NCBI GenBank assembly: GCA_014239855.1
Contig: JAAZXY010000007.1
Coordinates: 395-64,394 of the forward strand
From: Acidimicrobiales bacterium
GTDB taxonomy: Bacteria; Actinomycetota; Acidimicrobiia; Acidimicrobiales; MedAcidi-G1
Reading direction: 5' to 3'
DNA: 64,000 nt
Shown: positions 9,603 through 21,202 of the stretch, one piece after another
How positions within the stretch are numbered: the first letter of the stretch is position 1
How the letters are laid out: each line of letters opens with the position of its first letter
Made by a program: the position numbers and the translations under genes
The notes under the pieces: generated by a model
Database searches by the model: none
Told to the model about the DNA's origin: nothing
The model's input: the letters and a program-made list of their open reading frames with translations, nothing else

Positions 9603-10748
9603 ATGCTGAGCAGGTTCGACGACTACCCGATCCACCAGACGCCCGACCCGGTCGCCATGCCGGCGTCCAGCGACAAGGACGTCTACGAGCGTTACTGGTT
9701 CAACGGCTACTCGACGGCCGGCGACCTGTACTTCGGGATCGGCACCGCCCTCTATCCGCACCTGGGCATCCGGGACTGCGGCATCAGCATCATCGTGGAC
9801 GGTGTCCAGCACGCCTTCCATGCTTCCTGTCGGGCCGAGGGTGACCCGGCCGACCAGGAGGTCGGACCATTCCGCCTGGAGATCCTCGAGCCCATGCGCT
9901 CGTGCCGGATCGTGCTCGAATCCAACGAGACCGACTTCGCCTGTGACCTGACCTTCGAGGGTCGGACCGGCAACGTCGAGGAACCACGCCACCACTGGAG
10001 CGGCGACATCCGCCGAACCATGGACACCACCCGGTTCACCCAGATGGGCCGCTGGACAGGATGGATCGAGTTCGACGGTCGCCGCATCGAGTTCAACCCG
10101 GACACCACCCGGGGCACCAAGGACCGGTCGTGGGGTATCCGCCCACTGGCCGGCGGCGACCGCCGTGGCGCCCCCGCACCTCCGGCCCAGTCCAGCCTGT
10201 TCTTCCTGTGGGCGCCGCTGAACTTCGACGACATGTGCGTGCACTACCAGCTGTTCGAGGACTCGCTCGGCCGGCCCATGTCCAGCGTGGGCGCGGTGCT
10301 TCCCACCTACGACACGTTGGCCGACCTCCCGGCCATCGAGGACCCGGCGGCCCGGCACATGCGGGCCCATGAGCATCGTCTGCAGTTCGACGACGGGAGC
10401 CGGCTGGTCCACACCGCCGACCTCTCGTTCACCTCGGTGGACGACGGCTCGCACCACGAGTTCCACCTGGAGCGGATCTTCAGCTTCCGGATGAAGGGCA
10501 TCGGCTACCACCACCCCGAGTGGGGTCACGGCGCCTGGAAGGGCGAACTGGCCATGACCTCGGAGAAGTGGGACATGGACAGCGTCGACGACCAGGCGTT
10601 CGAGAACCAGCACTGCCAGCATCTGATGCGGGCCACCTTCCAGGACCAGACAGGGGCTGACCGGGTGGGCATCGGCGTTCTCGAGCAACTGTGTGTCGGG
10701 CCGTACAAGCCCTACGGATTCGAAGGGTTCGTCGGCCGCGACGGCTGA
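9603..10748 (+). CDS. hypothetical protein, AttH/CrtC-like beta-barrel type
   Basis: continuous ORF just after the ADC-family gene; motifs only loosely recognised. Confidence 0.5.
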   Translation: MLSRFDDYPIHQTPDPVAMPASSDKDVYERYWFNGYSTAGDLYFGIGTALYPHLGIRDCGISIIVDGVQHAFHASCRAEGDPADQEVGPFRLEILEPMRSCRIVLESNETDFACDLTFEGRTGNVEEPRHHWSGDIRRTMDTTRFTQMGRWTGWIEFDGRRIEFNPDTTRGTKDRSWGIRPLAGGDRRGAPAPPAQSSLFFLWAPLNFDDMCVHYQLFEDSLGRPMSSVGAVLPTYDTLADLPAIEDPAARHMRAHEHRLQFDDGSRLVHTADLSFTSVDDGSHHEFHLERIFSFRMKGIGYHHPEWGHGAWKGELAMTSEKWDMDSVDDQAFENQHCQHLMRATFQDQTGADRVGIGVLEQLCVGPYKPYGFEGFVGRDG

Positions 10749-10751
10749 GAT

Positions 10752-11591
10752 TCAGTCGGCCGGGGTCTCGCCGGCCTGTGCCTGTCGGCGGCCAGAGCTT
10801 CCGGCCCTTCCGGACCGGCCCGACCGGGCGGGTGACCGGGCCGGCGCCGCCGAGCGGTCGAACCGTCGGTACCAGGATCGAAAGCCCGGGAGGTCGGCCC
10901 GGCTGGATTCCACGTCGGCCAGTGGCACGCCGTCGACCAGCCGGACCATCACGGTGAAGCCGTCCACCGGGGTCACGTGGATGACCGGCGAGGCACCATC
11001 GGCTGACCGGAGGACCACGGTGCCCGGGCCGTGGACCCGCAGCGCCCGACCGTCGGGCGTTGTCCCCTCCCACGTGTCGGGGTCGTCCGCGACAGGCGCT
11101 CCGTCGGCCACGCCGCCGCTGGCCAGAATCCCGACCAGCACGTCCTCCGGATGACCGGGGCGTTCCTCCGTCCGGAACTCCCCTGATCCATCCGGAACGG
11201 GCGGCGGCGCCAGCGGCTGTTCACCGTCGCGACCGTTGAACGCCCAGACGGTGCCGCCCACCACCTCGGTCGGCCAGACCCGCAGGCGGGCGGTCTCCGG
11301 GATGGGGCCGTCGGCGGCCGACGTGCACGCTCCACCGTGGCTGAAGCACCACTCGTGCAGCGGGCAGACCACCTGGTCATCGTCGATCCGCCCTCCGGCG
11401 GCCAGGTCGGCACCCAGATGCGGGCAGACCGAATGGGTGACCAGCGCCCGGCCTCCCGCCGTGTAGCCCACCGCCAGGTCCTGGCCGAAGACGGCCAACG
11501 GGGCCAGCGCGCCAACGGGCAGGTCCGCCACGTGGGCCACCACGAACCAGCCCACCGGGAAGGGCGGCCGATGGGCCGGCGGCTCGACCAC
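10752..11591 (-). CDS. Rieske (2Fe-2S) domain protein
   Basis: CPHLGADLAAGGRIDDDQVVCPLHEWCF matches CxHx(n)CxxH. Confidence 0.88.
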   Translation of the reverse strand: MVEPPAHRPPFPVGWFVVAHVADLPVGALAPLAVFGQDLAVGYTAGGRALVTHSVCPHLGADLAAGGRIDDDQVVCPLHEWCFSHGGACTSAADGPIPETARLRVWPTEVVGGTVWAFNGRDGEQPLAPPPVPDGSGEFRTEERPGHPEDVLVGILASGGVADGAPVADDPDTWEGTTPDGRALRVHGPGTVVLRSADGASPVIHVTPVDGFTVMVRLVDGVPLADVESSRADLPGFRSWYRRFDRSAAPARSPARSGRSGRAGSSGRRQAQAGETPAD

Positions 11592-11597
11592 CGGCGA

Positions 11598-12089
11598 CTA
11601 TTCCTCTTCGTCGTCGGGAAGGTCGCCGGTACCGTCGTCGTCCAGCGACGAGACGGGCACCAGGGCTTCAGCGGCCACCATCGGGTTGGGGAACTCCTTG
11701 ACGCCGCAGACCTTCCCGTCGCGGAACCGCCACAGGGCGATGTAGGTGTTCCGGTAGGGCTTGCCGGTGTGGGTCACGTGACCGTCGGACTCGTATTCGG
11801 CGACCAGCAGGTCGGGGTCGACGCACTCGTGTACGTCGGTCAACGAGAGGGTGAACACGAAGGTGCCCAACCGCGAGGCCAGATAGGCGCCGATCTGGCG
11901 GCCGCCGTCGAGGCGCACCGGTGGATCGGCGAACGGCAGCTCGAGGATCCAGTCCGACGTGTAGCACTCGGCCAACTCACCGGCCCGGTCCGTGCCGAAC
12001 AACGAGACGACATGTTCGAGCAGCGCCCGATTGGCGGCCCGCCGTTCGTCGTGGTCGCCGTCCGGGCGACCGTCGGATCCCCCAGCCAC
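11598..12089 (-). CDS. SnoaL-like / NTF2-like family protein
   Basis: size and LLEHVVSLFGTDRAGELAECYTSDWILELPFADPPVRLDGGRQIGAYLA. Confidence 0.65.
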   Translation of the reverse strand: MAGGSDGRPDGDHDERRAANRALLEHVVSLFGTDRAGELAECYTSDWILELPFADPPVRLDGGRQIGAYLASRLGTFVFTLSLTDVHECVDPDLLVAEYESDGHVTHTGKPYRNTYIALWRFRDGKVCGVKEFPNPMVAAEALVPVSSLDDDGTGDLPDDEEE

Positions 12090-12092
12090 GAC

Positions 12093-12854
12093 TCAGTCCC
12101 GGTAGGAGGGGTCGTCGCGGTCGAGGATGGCCTTCAGTTCGGCGAAGTGGGCCGGGCCCTGGTCAGTGAACCGGGTCCACATGCGGGCCACCGAGTCGGC
12201 CAGTTCGTCGTCCATGGGACGCAGCGGCCGGCCGGTGCCGAGGGCCAGCACCGTGGTCCGACAGGCCCGCTCCAGGAAGTACAGCTCTTCGAAGGCGTGG
12301 GCCACTGTCTCACCGACCACCGTCACCCCGTGGTTGCCCATCATCATGACCGAGTGCCCCTCGATGGCCTCGGCCACCCGGGCGCCCTCGGCCGGGTCGT
12401 CGGGTGGGCCGCCCATCTCGAAGTCGTAGTAGGTCCGGCCCCAGAACCGGGCCGTCGCCTGGTCCAGCGGCGGAATGGTGGGGTCCTCCAGGCCGATCAA
12501 CGCCGAGGCGTACGGCGGATGGCAGTGCAGGACGGCCCGAGCGGTCGAGATGCGCTGGTGGACCGCCCCGTGAATGCACCAGGCCGACGGGTCCGGCGCA
12601 TCGGGTCGGTCCATGGTGGACGGATCGTCGGCGTCCAGCAGGACCAGCTCGCTGGCCCGCACCAGCGAGAAGTGCCGCCACTTCGGATTGCAGAGGAACC
12701 GCTTCCCGTCCGGCGAGACCGCGGCGCTGAAGTGGTTGGCTACCGACTCGTGAAGGTCGAACCGGGCGGCCAGGCGGAAGGCTGCGGCCAGGTCGACGCG
12801 GATCTGGGCCTCGTCGAGTTCCTCGAGGGTCACCGGGGCGTCGATGGCGGTCAT
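12093..12854 (-). CDS. class II aldolase/adducin family protein
   Basis: HESVANHFSAAV, HCHPPYASAL, MMMGNHGVTVVGETVAHAFEELYFLE; start trimmed to MTAIDAPVT. Confidence 0.88.
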   Translation of the reverse strand: MTAIDAPVTLEELDEAQIRVDLAAAFRLAARFDLHESVANHFSAAVSPDGKRFLCNPKWRHFSLVRASELVLLDADDPSTMDRPDAPDPSAWCIHGAVHQRISTARAVLHCHPPYASALIGLEDPTIPPLDQATARFWGRTYYDFEMGGPPDDPAEGARVAEAIEGHSVMMMGNHGVTVVGETVAHAFEELYFLERACRTTVLALGTGRPLRPMDDELADSVARMWTRFTDQGPAHFAELKAILDRDDPSYRD

Positions 12855-12919
12855 GGCGGCAGTCTGGTCCAGTTCAGCCACCGATACGAGCCCCGGGGAA
12901 GGTCGGCCTCTGTCCGGCC

Positions 12920-14199
<1,280 letters not shown>

Positions 14200-14203
<4 letters not shown>

Positions 14204-15171
14204 CGGCTACGGAGTTTGGGATCCAACGCGTCCCGCAGGCCGTCGCCGATGAAGTTGACGCTGATGACGGTCAGCGAGATGAGCACGCCCGGCCCGACGA
14301 CCCGCATCGGGGTGAGGTTGATGAAGTCCTTGCCGTCGTAGAGCAGCCGGCCCCACGTCGGGAAATCCGACGGGAAACCGAGACCCAGGAACGAGAGCGC
14401 CGACTCGGTGATGATGGCCACGGCCATCCCGAGCGCCGCGGCCACCATGACCGGGCTGAGACAGTTGGGGAGGATGTGGCGGAAGATCACGTTGCGACGC
14501 CGGGTCCCGATGCTGTGGGCGGCAGCCACGAACTCCTGCTGCTTGATGGTCAGCACCTCGCCGCGCACCACACGGGCCGTCTGCATCCAACTGGTGACGC
14601 CGATGATGAACACGATGAGCATGAAGATGCCCTGCTCGGGCCCGAAGGCGGCCCGCAGGCTGTCGCGGAACAACATGATGATGACCAGCAGCAGGGGCAG
14701 GACCGGTAGGGCCAGGAACAGGTCGGTGAGGCGCATGAGCACCCCGTCGAGCCGCTTGAAGAAGCCGGCCAGGACGCCGATCGTGGTGCCCAGGAAGACC
14801 GACAACGCCATGGCCGTGATGGCCACCAGCAGGGAGATTCGGCCCCCGACCATGGAGCGGGCCACCATGTCGCGGCCCAGGTTGTCGGTGCCCAGCGGAT
14901 GGCTCCACGTGGGCCCGAGGTTTCGCATCTTGATGTCGATCTCGACCGCGTCGTAGGGCATCAGCCACGGCCCGACGAAGCTGGCCACCGTCACGAAGAC
15001 GAAGACGCACAGACCGGTGAGCGCACCCTTGTGCTGGCGAAACTGGCGCCAGACGTCGCCCCGAAGGGACCGGTGCTTGGGCCCTGCCCCCGAGGCCGTG
15101 GCCGCCACCTTCTCGCGGCTGGCGTATGGCTGGCTGGCTGGCGGCTGGCTGGCGATCCCGGACTCAGTCAT
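14200..15171 (-). CDS. ABC transporter permease, DppC/OppC type
   Basis: GPTWSHPLGTDNLGRDMVARSMVGGRISL. Confidence 0.92.
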
Positions 15172-16174
15172 ACCGGATCCTCGGATCGAGCATCCCGTAG
15201 ACCACGTCGGCCACCAGGTTGAACGCCACGGTCAGGGCGGCGATCAGGAAGGACAGCGTCTGGACCATCGGGACGTCGCCGCCGTGGATGGAGCTGATCA
15301 GCAGGTGGCCGATGCCGTTGATGCGGAAGATCTGCTCGGTGATGAGCGCCCCGGCGAAGATGCCCGGCACCTGCAGGGCGATCAGGGTGACGACGGGGAT
15401 GAGGCTGTTGCGCAGGACGTGGCGCACCAGGACCCGCTTCTCCTTGAGACCCTTGGACCGGGCCGTGCGGACGTAGTCCTCCGAGAGGTTGTCCAGCATG
15501 GACGACCGGGTGAACCGGCTGAGCGCCGCCGCGTTGAACATGGAGAGCACGGCCACTGGCAGCACGATCTGCTTGATCTGGGCCACGAAGGAACTCCAGT
15601 CGGAGACCACCAGCGTGGTGTCGTAGTACGACGGGAACCAGCCCAGCTTCACGCTGAAGATGACAATGGCCAACAGGCCGGTGAAGAAGGTCGGCACCGA
15701 GTAGCCGACCATGGAGATGAACGTGCCGATCTGGTCGAACACCGAGTACTGCTTGTAGGCCGAGATCACGCCGACCGGCACGGCGATGAGGATTCCGAAG
15801 ATGAAGGCCAGACCCATGACCCAGGTGGTCTGGGGCAGGCGCTCGGCGATGGTGTCCACCACCGGCCCCCGGGACTGCCATGAGATGACCCGGGTGCGCT
15901 CGCCGCTACCGATCTGGATCCCGGTCATCTGCTCGATCAGGCTGATCGGCTCGTGGATCATGACCTGCTTGACCCACAGGATCCATCGGACCAGGAACGG
16001 GTCGTTGACCCCCATGGCCTCCCGGATCTGTTCCCGGACCTCGCCGGGGATTGTCAACGGGAGCGACGACGTCGGGTCGCCGGGCGCCAGATCCAGGATG
16101 GCGAAGATGATGAAGCTGATGGCGACCAGCGTCGGTATGGCGATCGCCGTGCGACGGCCGATGAACCAGAGCAT
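15164..16174 (-). CDS. ABC transporter permease, DppB/OppB type
   Basis: membrane segments; TRSSMLDNLSEDYVRTARSKGLKEKRVLVRHVLRNSLIPV EAA loop. Confidence 0.92.
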   Translation of the reverse strand: MLWFIGRRTAIAIPTLVAISFIIFAILDLAPGDPTSSLPLTIPGEVREQIREAMGVNDPFLVRWILWVKQVMIHEPISLIEQMTGIQIGSGERTRVISWQSRGPVVDTIAERLPQTTWVMGLAFIFGILIAVPVGVISAYKQYSVFDQIGTFISMVGYSVPTFFTGLLAIVIFSVKLGWFPSYYDTTLVVSDWSSFVAQIKQIVLPVAVLSMFNAAALSRFTRSSMLDNLSEDYVRTARSKGLKEKRVLVRHVLRNSLIPVVTLIALQVPGIFAGALITEQIFRINGIGHLLISSIHGGDVPMVQTLSFLIAALTVAFNLVADVVYGMLDPRIRYD

Positions 16175-16322
16175 TTCTCCCCCTTCCCTTCCCAGCTACG
16201 CAGCCCCGCGGGCCGACGTCACATGACGGTCTCCCGCCGAAAACGAACCCGACCGGAGGGCCCGCGGCACGGTATGCCGCGTGGCCCCCCGGTCTGACGG
16301 TTCTCAGTTCAACTCAGGTCGA

Positions 16323-19055
16323 TCAGTCACGACCCCAGTCGCCGATGTTCCACAGCTCGGCATCCCACGGGTTGAGCTTCACCCCGGTCAGCGAGTTGGA
16401 GTGCGCCGAGACGCTTCCCCGGTGGATCAGCGGGATGATCGAGTAGTTGCCGACCACCAGGTCGTTCAGGGCGATGGTGATCTCGTTGCGCCGTGCGGTG
16501 TCGGCGGTCTGGGTCAGCTCGGCATGCAGGGCGTCGAACTCGTCACTCTGGAAGCGCTGCACGTTGCTGCCCTGCCAGTTGGTGTCCTTGCCGCTGATGT
16601 TCGACGTGGTCCAGTTGCCCATGTAGGCCTGCGAGTCCACGCCCGACGCACCGTTGGTGTACATCTCGATGTCGGCGTAGAACTTGCCGTAGGTGTCCGG
16701 GCTGCCCGGATCGCCACCGAAGAACACCGATGCGTCGATGTTCCGCAGTTCGGTCTCGATACCGATCTTGGCCCAGTCCTGCTTGACGAGCTCCTGGGTG
16801 GCCTGACGCACCGTGTTGGTGGACGTCTGGTACAGGATCTTCATCGGGACGCCGTCAGGCGTCTCACGCACGCCGTCACCATCGGTGTCGAGGTAGCCGG
16901 CATCGTCGAGCAACTGGTTGGCCAGGTCGATGTCCTGGGTCAGGCACTCGTCGTTGGCCGTCGACGTCTGCGCCGGCGGTGCGGGCCACACGTTGCAGGT
17001 CGGACGACCGGCATCGCCGTAGCCCACGTCCACCATGGTCTGGCGATCCAGGGAGATCGACAGCGCACGGCCCACCACCGGGTCGGTCAGGAACGGGTGG
17101 GGGTTGGTGCCGTCGAGGTACTCGGAACGGTCATCGCCGAGCGACGGGTCCGGGTTGGTCTGGTTGACCATCATGCGCTCGACCATGGTCGAGAAGGCCG
17201 AGATGACCTGGCCCTTGCCGCCGGCCACCATGCCAGTGAGGATCTCCGGCTCGACCTGGAGGTTCCAGGCGTAGTCGGCCTCACCCAGCTCGAGGACCGA
17301 GCGGGCGTTGGAGGGAGCGTCGCCGCCGCCCTTGATGACGACCCGGCCGAAGTACGGCTTGCCATCGGCCACGCCGCGGTAGTTCTCGTTCATGACGTAG
17401 ACCGCGGTGTCGTTCGTGGTGAACGACTCGATCTTGAACGGACCGGTGCCGATGGGGGCGAAGTTCTGGTCGGTGCACTCGGCCGAGGCCGCACCCACGC
17501 ACTCGCCGAACTGGGCCCGGGAGATGATCGGGAAGCTGTTCGAGACGAACGGCACGTAGGGGAACGGCGTCGCCTCGGCGAACGTGATCGTCACGGTCAG
17601 GTCGCCGTCAGCCACCACGGAGGTCACGTTGTCGAAGCCCGAGGCGCCGGTACAACCGGTGTCCGGGTTTGAGCAGTACTCGTAGCTGAACACCACGTCA
17701 TCGGCAGTGACCGCCGAACCGTCGGAGAACAGCAACCCCTCCTGGAGCGACCAGGTGATGGTGGTCAGGTCCTCGGACACGCCGCCGTTGGCGACCGTCG
17801 GGATCTCCGCGGCCAACGCCGGCGTGAGGACACCCTGGTCGTCGAACTCGGCCAGCGGCTCAAGGATGACCGAACCGGCGTCACGGTCCTTCCAGCCACC
17901 CGACAGGTACGGGTTCAGCGTGGAGGCAGCCTGCCAGTACAGGATGGTCACGGTGCCACCCTCGCCGGCGCCGCTTGAGGCCATCACGACCTCGACGTCG
18001 CTGATGTTGCTCAGGAACGACGTGTTCACGAACGCGTCGTAGGAGTCGAGTGCCTTGGGGATCTCACCCTGCTCGACGAAGAAGTCCATCTGCTGCTTCA
18101 TCACGTCCTGGACGGTGCCGCCCAGCCACGCGTCGGACAACTGGGTGGCCCGATCCGGGAAGGAGAACATGTCCAGCAGGGCGTTGGAGCCCTCCACGGT
18201 CATGCCCGCCGCCTCGGCGATCGTGGCCTCCTGAGCGCCCCGGTCACCGGCGTAGGCCGCATTGGCTTCCTCGGTGACCTGCAGGAACGTCTCGACCACG
18301 CCCGGGTGGTCGATGCCGAACTGGGTCGGAATCGAGATGATGTCGAACACCCGGATACCGATGTCCTCCTGCTCCGAACCGGTCATCACCAGGTTGCCAC
18401 CAGCAGCCAGCATCGACAGCACGCCGCCGCCGAATGCACAGGCCATGGCAACGTCGCCGCTCTCGAAGGCGGCCACGGCAGCCGCGCCACCGTCGGACGG
18501 AACGTGCTCGAAGCTGTCGAGGGCCACACCGAGGTGACCCAGCATCTTGAGGAGCTTGTAGTGCGTCACGTTGCCGACCGGGGCGTAGACCTTCTGCCCA
18601 GCCAGCGTCTCGGCCGCATTGGCCGCCGTCACGCCGTAGTCCGGGTGGGCCACGCAGTTGTCGGCGTCTGCGTAACTAACGGCCACGCCGACGATCTCAA
18701 GCTCCGACCCGGAGGTCACGAAGTTGGCGAACGGCGTCAGACCCTGGGAGTACGCGATGTCGATGTCGCCGGATTCCATGGCCAACGCCATGTCACCACC
18801 GGAACCGAACGGCAACCAGTTCACGGTCATCCCGAGACGGTCATCGTAGGTCTGCTCGACCTGAGCGACCTGGTTGGCCGTCGGCCACTCCAGGAAGTAC
18901 GCCACGTTCAACTCGGACAGCGCCTTGGCCGGAGCCTCGGTCGCCGTCGGTGCGGCCGTGGTCGCCGGAGCAGCGGCTTCATCATCGCTGCCGCACGCCC
19001 CCGCAACCAGGGTCAGGGCCGCCAGCACGGCGACCAGACGAATGAATTTCTTCAA
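16323..19055 (-). CDS. fused solute-binding lipoprotein: N-terminal TauA/NMT1-like domain plus C-terminal OppA/DppA-like (SBP_bac_5) domain
   Basis: TTG start, signal/lipobox-like LTLVAGACGSDDE, YFLEWPTANQVAQV...SQGLTPFANFV (TauA-like), then GGTVTILYWQAASTLNPYLSGG...LLFSDGSAVTADDVVFSYEYC (SBP5); junction near 17978. Confidence 0.88.
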   Translation of the reverse strand: MKKFIRLVAVLAALTLVAGACGSDDEAAAPATTAAPTATEAPAKALSELNVAYFLEWPTANQVAQVEQTYDDRLGMTVNWLPFGSGGDMALAMESGDIDIAYSQGLTPFANFVTSGSELEIVGVAVSYADADNCVAHPDYGVTAANAAETLAGQKVYAPVGNVTHYKLLKMLGHLGVALDSFEHVPSDGGAAAVAAFESGDVAMACAFGGGVLSMLAAGGNLVMTGSEQEDIGIRVFDIISIPTQFGIDHPGVVETFLQVTEEANAAYAGDRGAQEATIAEAAGMTVEGSNALLDMFSFPDRATQLSDAWLGGTVQDVMKQQMDFFVEQGEIPKALDSYDAFVNTSFLSNISDVEVVMASSGAGEGGTVTILYWQAASTLNPYLSGGWKDRDAGSVILEPLAEFDDQGVLTPALAAEIPTVANGGVSEDLTTITWSLQEGLLFSDGSAVTADDVVFSYEYCSNPDTGCTGASGFDNVTSVVADGDLTVTITFAEATPFPYVPFVSNSFPIISRAQFGECVGAASAECTDQNFAPIGTGPFKIESFTTNDTAVYVMNENYRGVADGKPYFGRVVIKGGGDAPSNARSVLELGEADYAWNLQVEPEILTGMVAGGKGQVISAFSTMVERMMVNQTNPDPSLGDDRSEYLDGTNPHPFLTDPVVGRALSISLDRQTMVDVGYGDAGRPTCNVWPAPPAQTSTANDECLTQDIDLANQLLDDAGYLDTDGDGVRETPDGVPMKILYQTSTNTVRQATQELVKQDWAKIGIETELRNIDASVFFGGDPGSPDTYGKFYADIEMYTNGASGVDSQAYMGNWTTSNISGKDTNWQGSNVQRFQSDEFDALHAELTQTADTARRNEITIALNDLVVGNYSIIPLIHRGSVSAHSNSLTGVKLNPWDAELWNIGDWGRD

Positions 19056-19208
19056 GGTGGTTCCCCTCGTTATGGAGCACGGCCGTTCGACCGCGCTTCC
19101 TCTCCAAATAGCCATGTGACTTCTATCACTGCAGGTCCAAATGAACAAACATCTGGACGTTACGAATAGACGACGAATCCGCAGTTGTCAGCAGGTGACA
19201 GACCTCCG

Positions 19209-20186
19209 TCAGCCGACCAGGTGACAAGCCACGCCGTGTCCGGGGGCCACCTCGCGCCACACCGGGACCTCAGTCCGGCAGCGATCCACGGCCTCCGGGC
19301 AGCGGGTCGAGAAAACACACCCGGGCGGCGGCGCCGACGGACTGGGGATGTCCCCCACCAGCACGATCTTCTCCCGGGTCGCCTCGGCCGCCGGATCGGG
19401 CACGGGAGCCGAGGACTGCAGCGCCCGGGTGTACGGATGCAACGGGTTCTCGTACAGGGCGTCGACGTCGGCCAGCTCCATGATCCGTCCCAGGTACATC
19501 ACGGCCACCCGGTCGGCGATGTGGCGCACCATGCCCAGGTCGTGCGAGATGAACAGGTAGGTCAGCCCCAGCAGATCCTGGAGTTCCTCCATCAGGTTCA
19601 CCACCTGGGCCTGGATGGAGACATCGAGGGCGGCGATCGGCTCGTCGCACACGATCAGGTCGGGGTTCAGGGCAATGGCCCTGGCGATGCCGATCCGTTG
19701 GCGCTGGCCGCCGGAGAACTCGTGGGGATACCGGTTGGCGTGCTCCGGATTCAGCCCGACCAGGCTCAGCAACTCCTCGACGCGTTCGTTGCGTTCACGC
19801 GACGACATCGAGAGGTGCTCGACGAGGGGCTCGCCGATGATGGAGCTGACGGTCATCCGCGGGTTGAGACAGGCGTGCGGGTCCTGGAAGACCATCTGCA
19901 TCCGGGGCCGGACCTTTCGCAACCCACCGACTGAGAGGTCGGCCAGGTCGCCACCGTCGAAGACCACCGTCCCGTCGGTCGGCTCCTCGAGGCGCAGCAG
20001 GGTGCGACCGATGGTCGACTTCCCGGAGCCCGATTCGCCCACCAGGCCGAGGGTCTGGCCGCGCACGATGTCGAACGACACGCCGTCCACGGCCCGCACG
20101 GCGCCGACCTTGCGACGCAGCGCCCCCTTGGTCACCGGGAAGTGCTTCTTCAGGTCCCGTACCGAGACCAGTACCTCAGACTCCAT
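19209..20186 (-). CDS. oligopeptide/dipeptide ABC transporter ATP-binding protein (OppF/DppF type)
   Basis: [15 protein letters not shown] Walker [16 protein letters not shown] signature, oligopeptide C-terminal Cys region. Confidence 0.93.
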   Translation of the reverse strand: MESEVLVSVRDLKKHFPVTKGALRRKVGAVRAVDGVSFDIVRGQTLGLVGESGSGKSTIGRTLLRLEEPTDGTVVFDGGDLADLSVGGLRKVRPRMQMVFQDPHACLNPRMTVSSIIGEPLVEHLSMSSRERNERVEELLSLVGLNPEHANRYPHEFSGGQRQRIGIARAIALNPDLIVCDEPIAALDVSIQAQVVNLMEELQDLLGLTYLFISHDLGMVRHIADRVAVMYLGRIMELADVDALYENPLHPYTRALQSSAPVPDPAAEATREKIVLVGDIPSPSAPPPGCVFSTRCPEAVDRCRTEVPVWREVAPGHGVACHLVG

Positions 20187-21198
20187 GACCGGCCCCTTCC
20201 GTGTCGGGGATCGTCGGCACCTCGTCGAGCCAACAGGACACCTTCCGGGTGGCCGACACAGCGGTCAGGACCGGGTTCTCCTGGTGGCACCGGTCAAAGG
20301 CATGCGGACAACGGGGGGCGAACGAACAACTGGCCGGCGGCTGTCGCATGTCAGGCGGCTGGCCCTTGATGTTGACCAGCTTCTCCCCTCGGGAGGTGGC
20401 CGACGGCAACGAGGCCAGCAGGCCCTGTGAATACGGGTGCCGGGGGGCGGCATAGAACTCGTCGACCGGGGCGTCCTCCACGATCTGGCCGCCGTACATG
20501 ACGAGCACCCGGTCGACGAGGCCGGCCACCACGCCGAGGTCGTGGGTGATCCAGATCACCGCCATGCCCAGCTTGACCCGAAGGTCCTTCACCAGTTCCA
20601 GGATCTGGGCCTGGATGGTGACGTCGAGGGCCGTCGTGGGCTCGTCGGCCACCAGGACCGTCGGGTTGCAGGCCAGCGCGATGGCGATCATCACCCGCTG
20701 GCGCATTCCGCCCGAAAGCTCGTGGGGGTAGCAACGCAGGCGATCCTCGGGCGACGGGATGCCCACCAACTGCAGCAGCTCGAGGGCCCGGGCCCGCATC
20801 TCCCTGCGACGGGCCGGCTGGTGGACGGTGAGGGACTCCATGATCTGGTCGCCCACGGTGACCACCGGGTTCAACGACGTCATCGGATCCTGGAAGATGA
20901 AGCCGACCTTGCCTCCCCGGATCTCGCGTAGGTCGCCGAGGTCCATCGAGAGGAGGTCGTCGCCCTCGAAGATGGCCTCACCGGCGGCGATCTCGCCGGG
21001 GGGTGTGGGGATGAGCCGCAGCAGCGACATCATCGTGACGCTCTTACCGGAGCCGCTCTCGCCGACCACGCCGAGAACCTCGCCGTCGGCCAGGTCGAAC
21101 GACACGCCGTTGACGGCGTGCACCGTCCCGTCCTGGGTGTTGAAACGGGTCGTCAGGTCGGTGACCCGCAGAACCGGGGTGGCGGTGCTCGTGGTCAT
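20176..21198 (-). CDS. oligopeptide/dipeptide ABC transporter ATP-binding protein (OppD/DppD type)
   Basis: [33 protein letters not shown]; start [12 protein letters not shown]. Confidence 0.93.
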   Translation of the reverse strand: MTTSTATPVLRVTDLTTRFNTQDGTVHAVNGVSFDLADGEVLGVVGESGSGKSVTMMSLLRLIPTPPGEIAAGEAIFEGDDLLSMDLGDLREIRGGKVGFIFQDPMTSLNPVVTVGDQIMESLTVHQPARRREMRARALELLQLVGIPSPEDRLRCYPHELSGGMRQRVMIAIALACNPTVLVADEPTTALDVTIQAQILELVKDLRVKLGMAVIWITHDLGVVAGLVDRVLVMYGGQIVEDAPVDEFYAAPRHPYSQGLLASLPSATSRGEKLVNIKGQPPDMRQPPASCSFAPRCPHAFDRCHQENPVLTAVSATRKVSCWLDEVPTIPDTEGAGHGV

Positions 21199-21202
21199 CG
21201 GC

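Noticed and set aside
19187-19226. Stop-anchored duplication at the OppF gene end
   Set aside because: GTCAGC..AGGTGACA appears twice but with unequal spacing; suggestive only.
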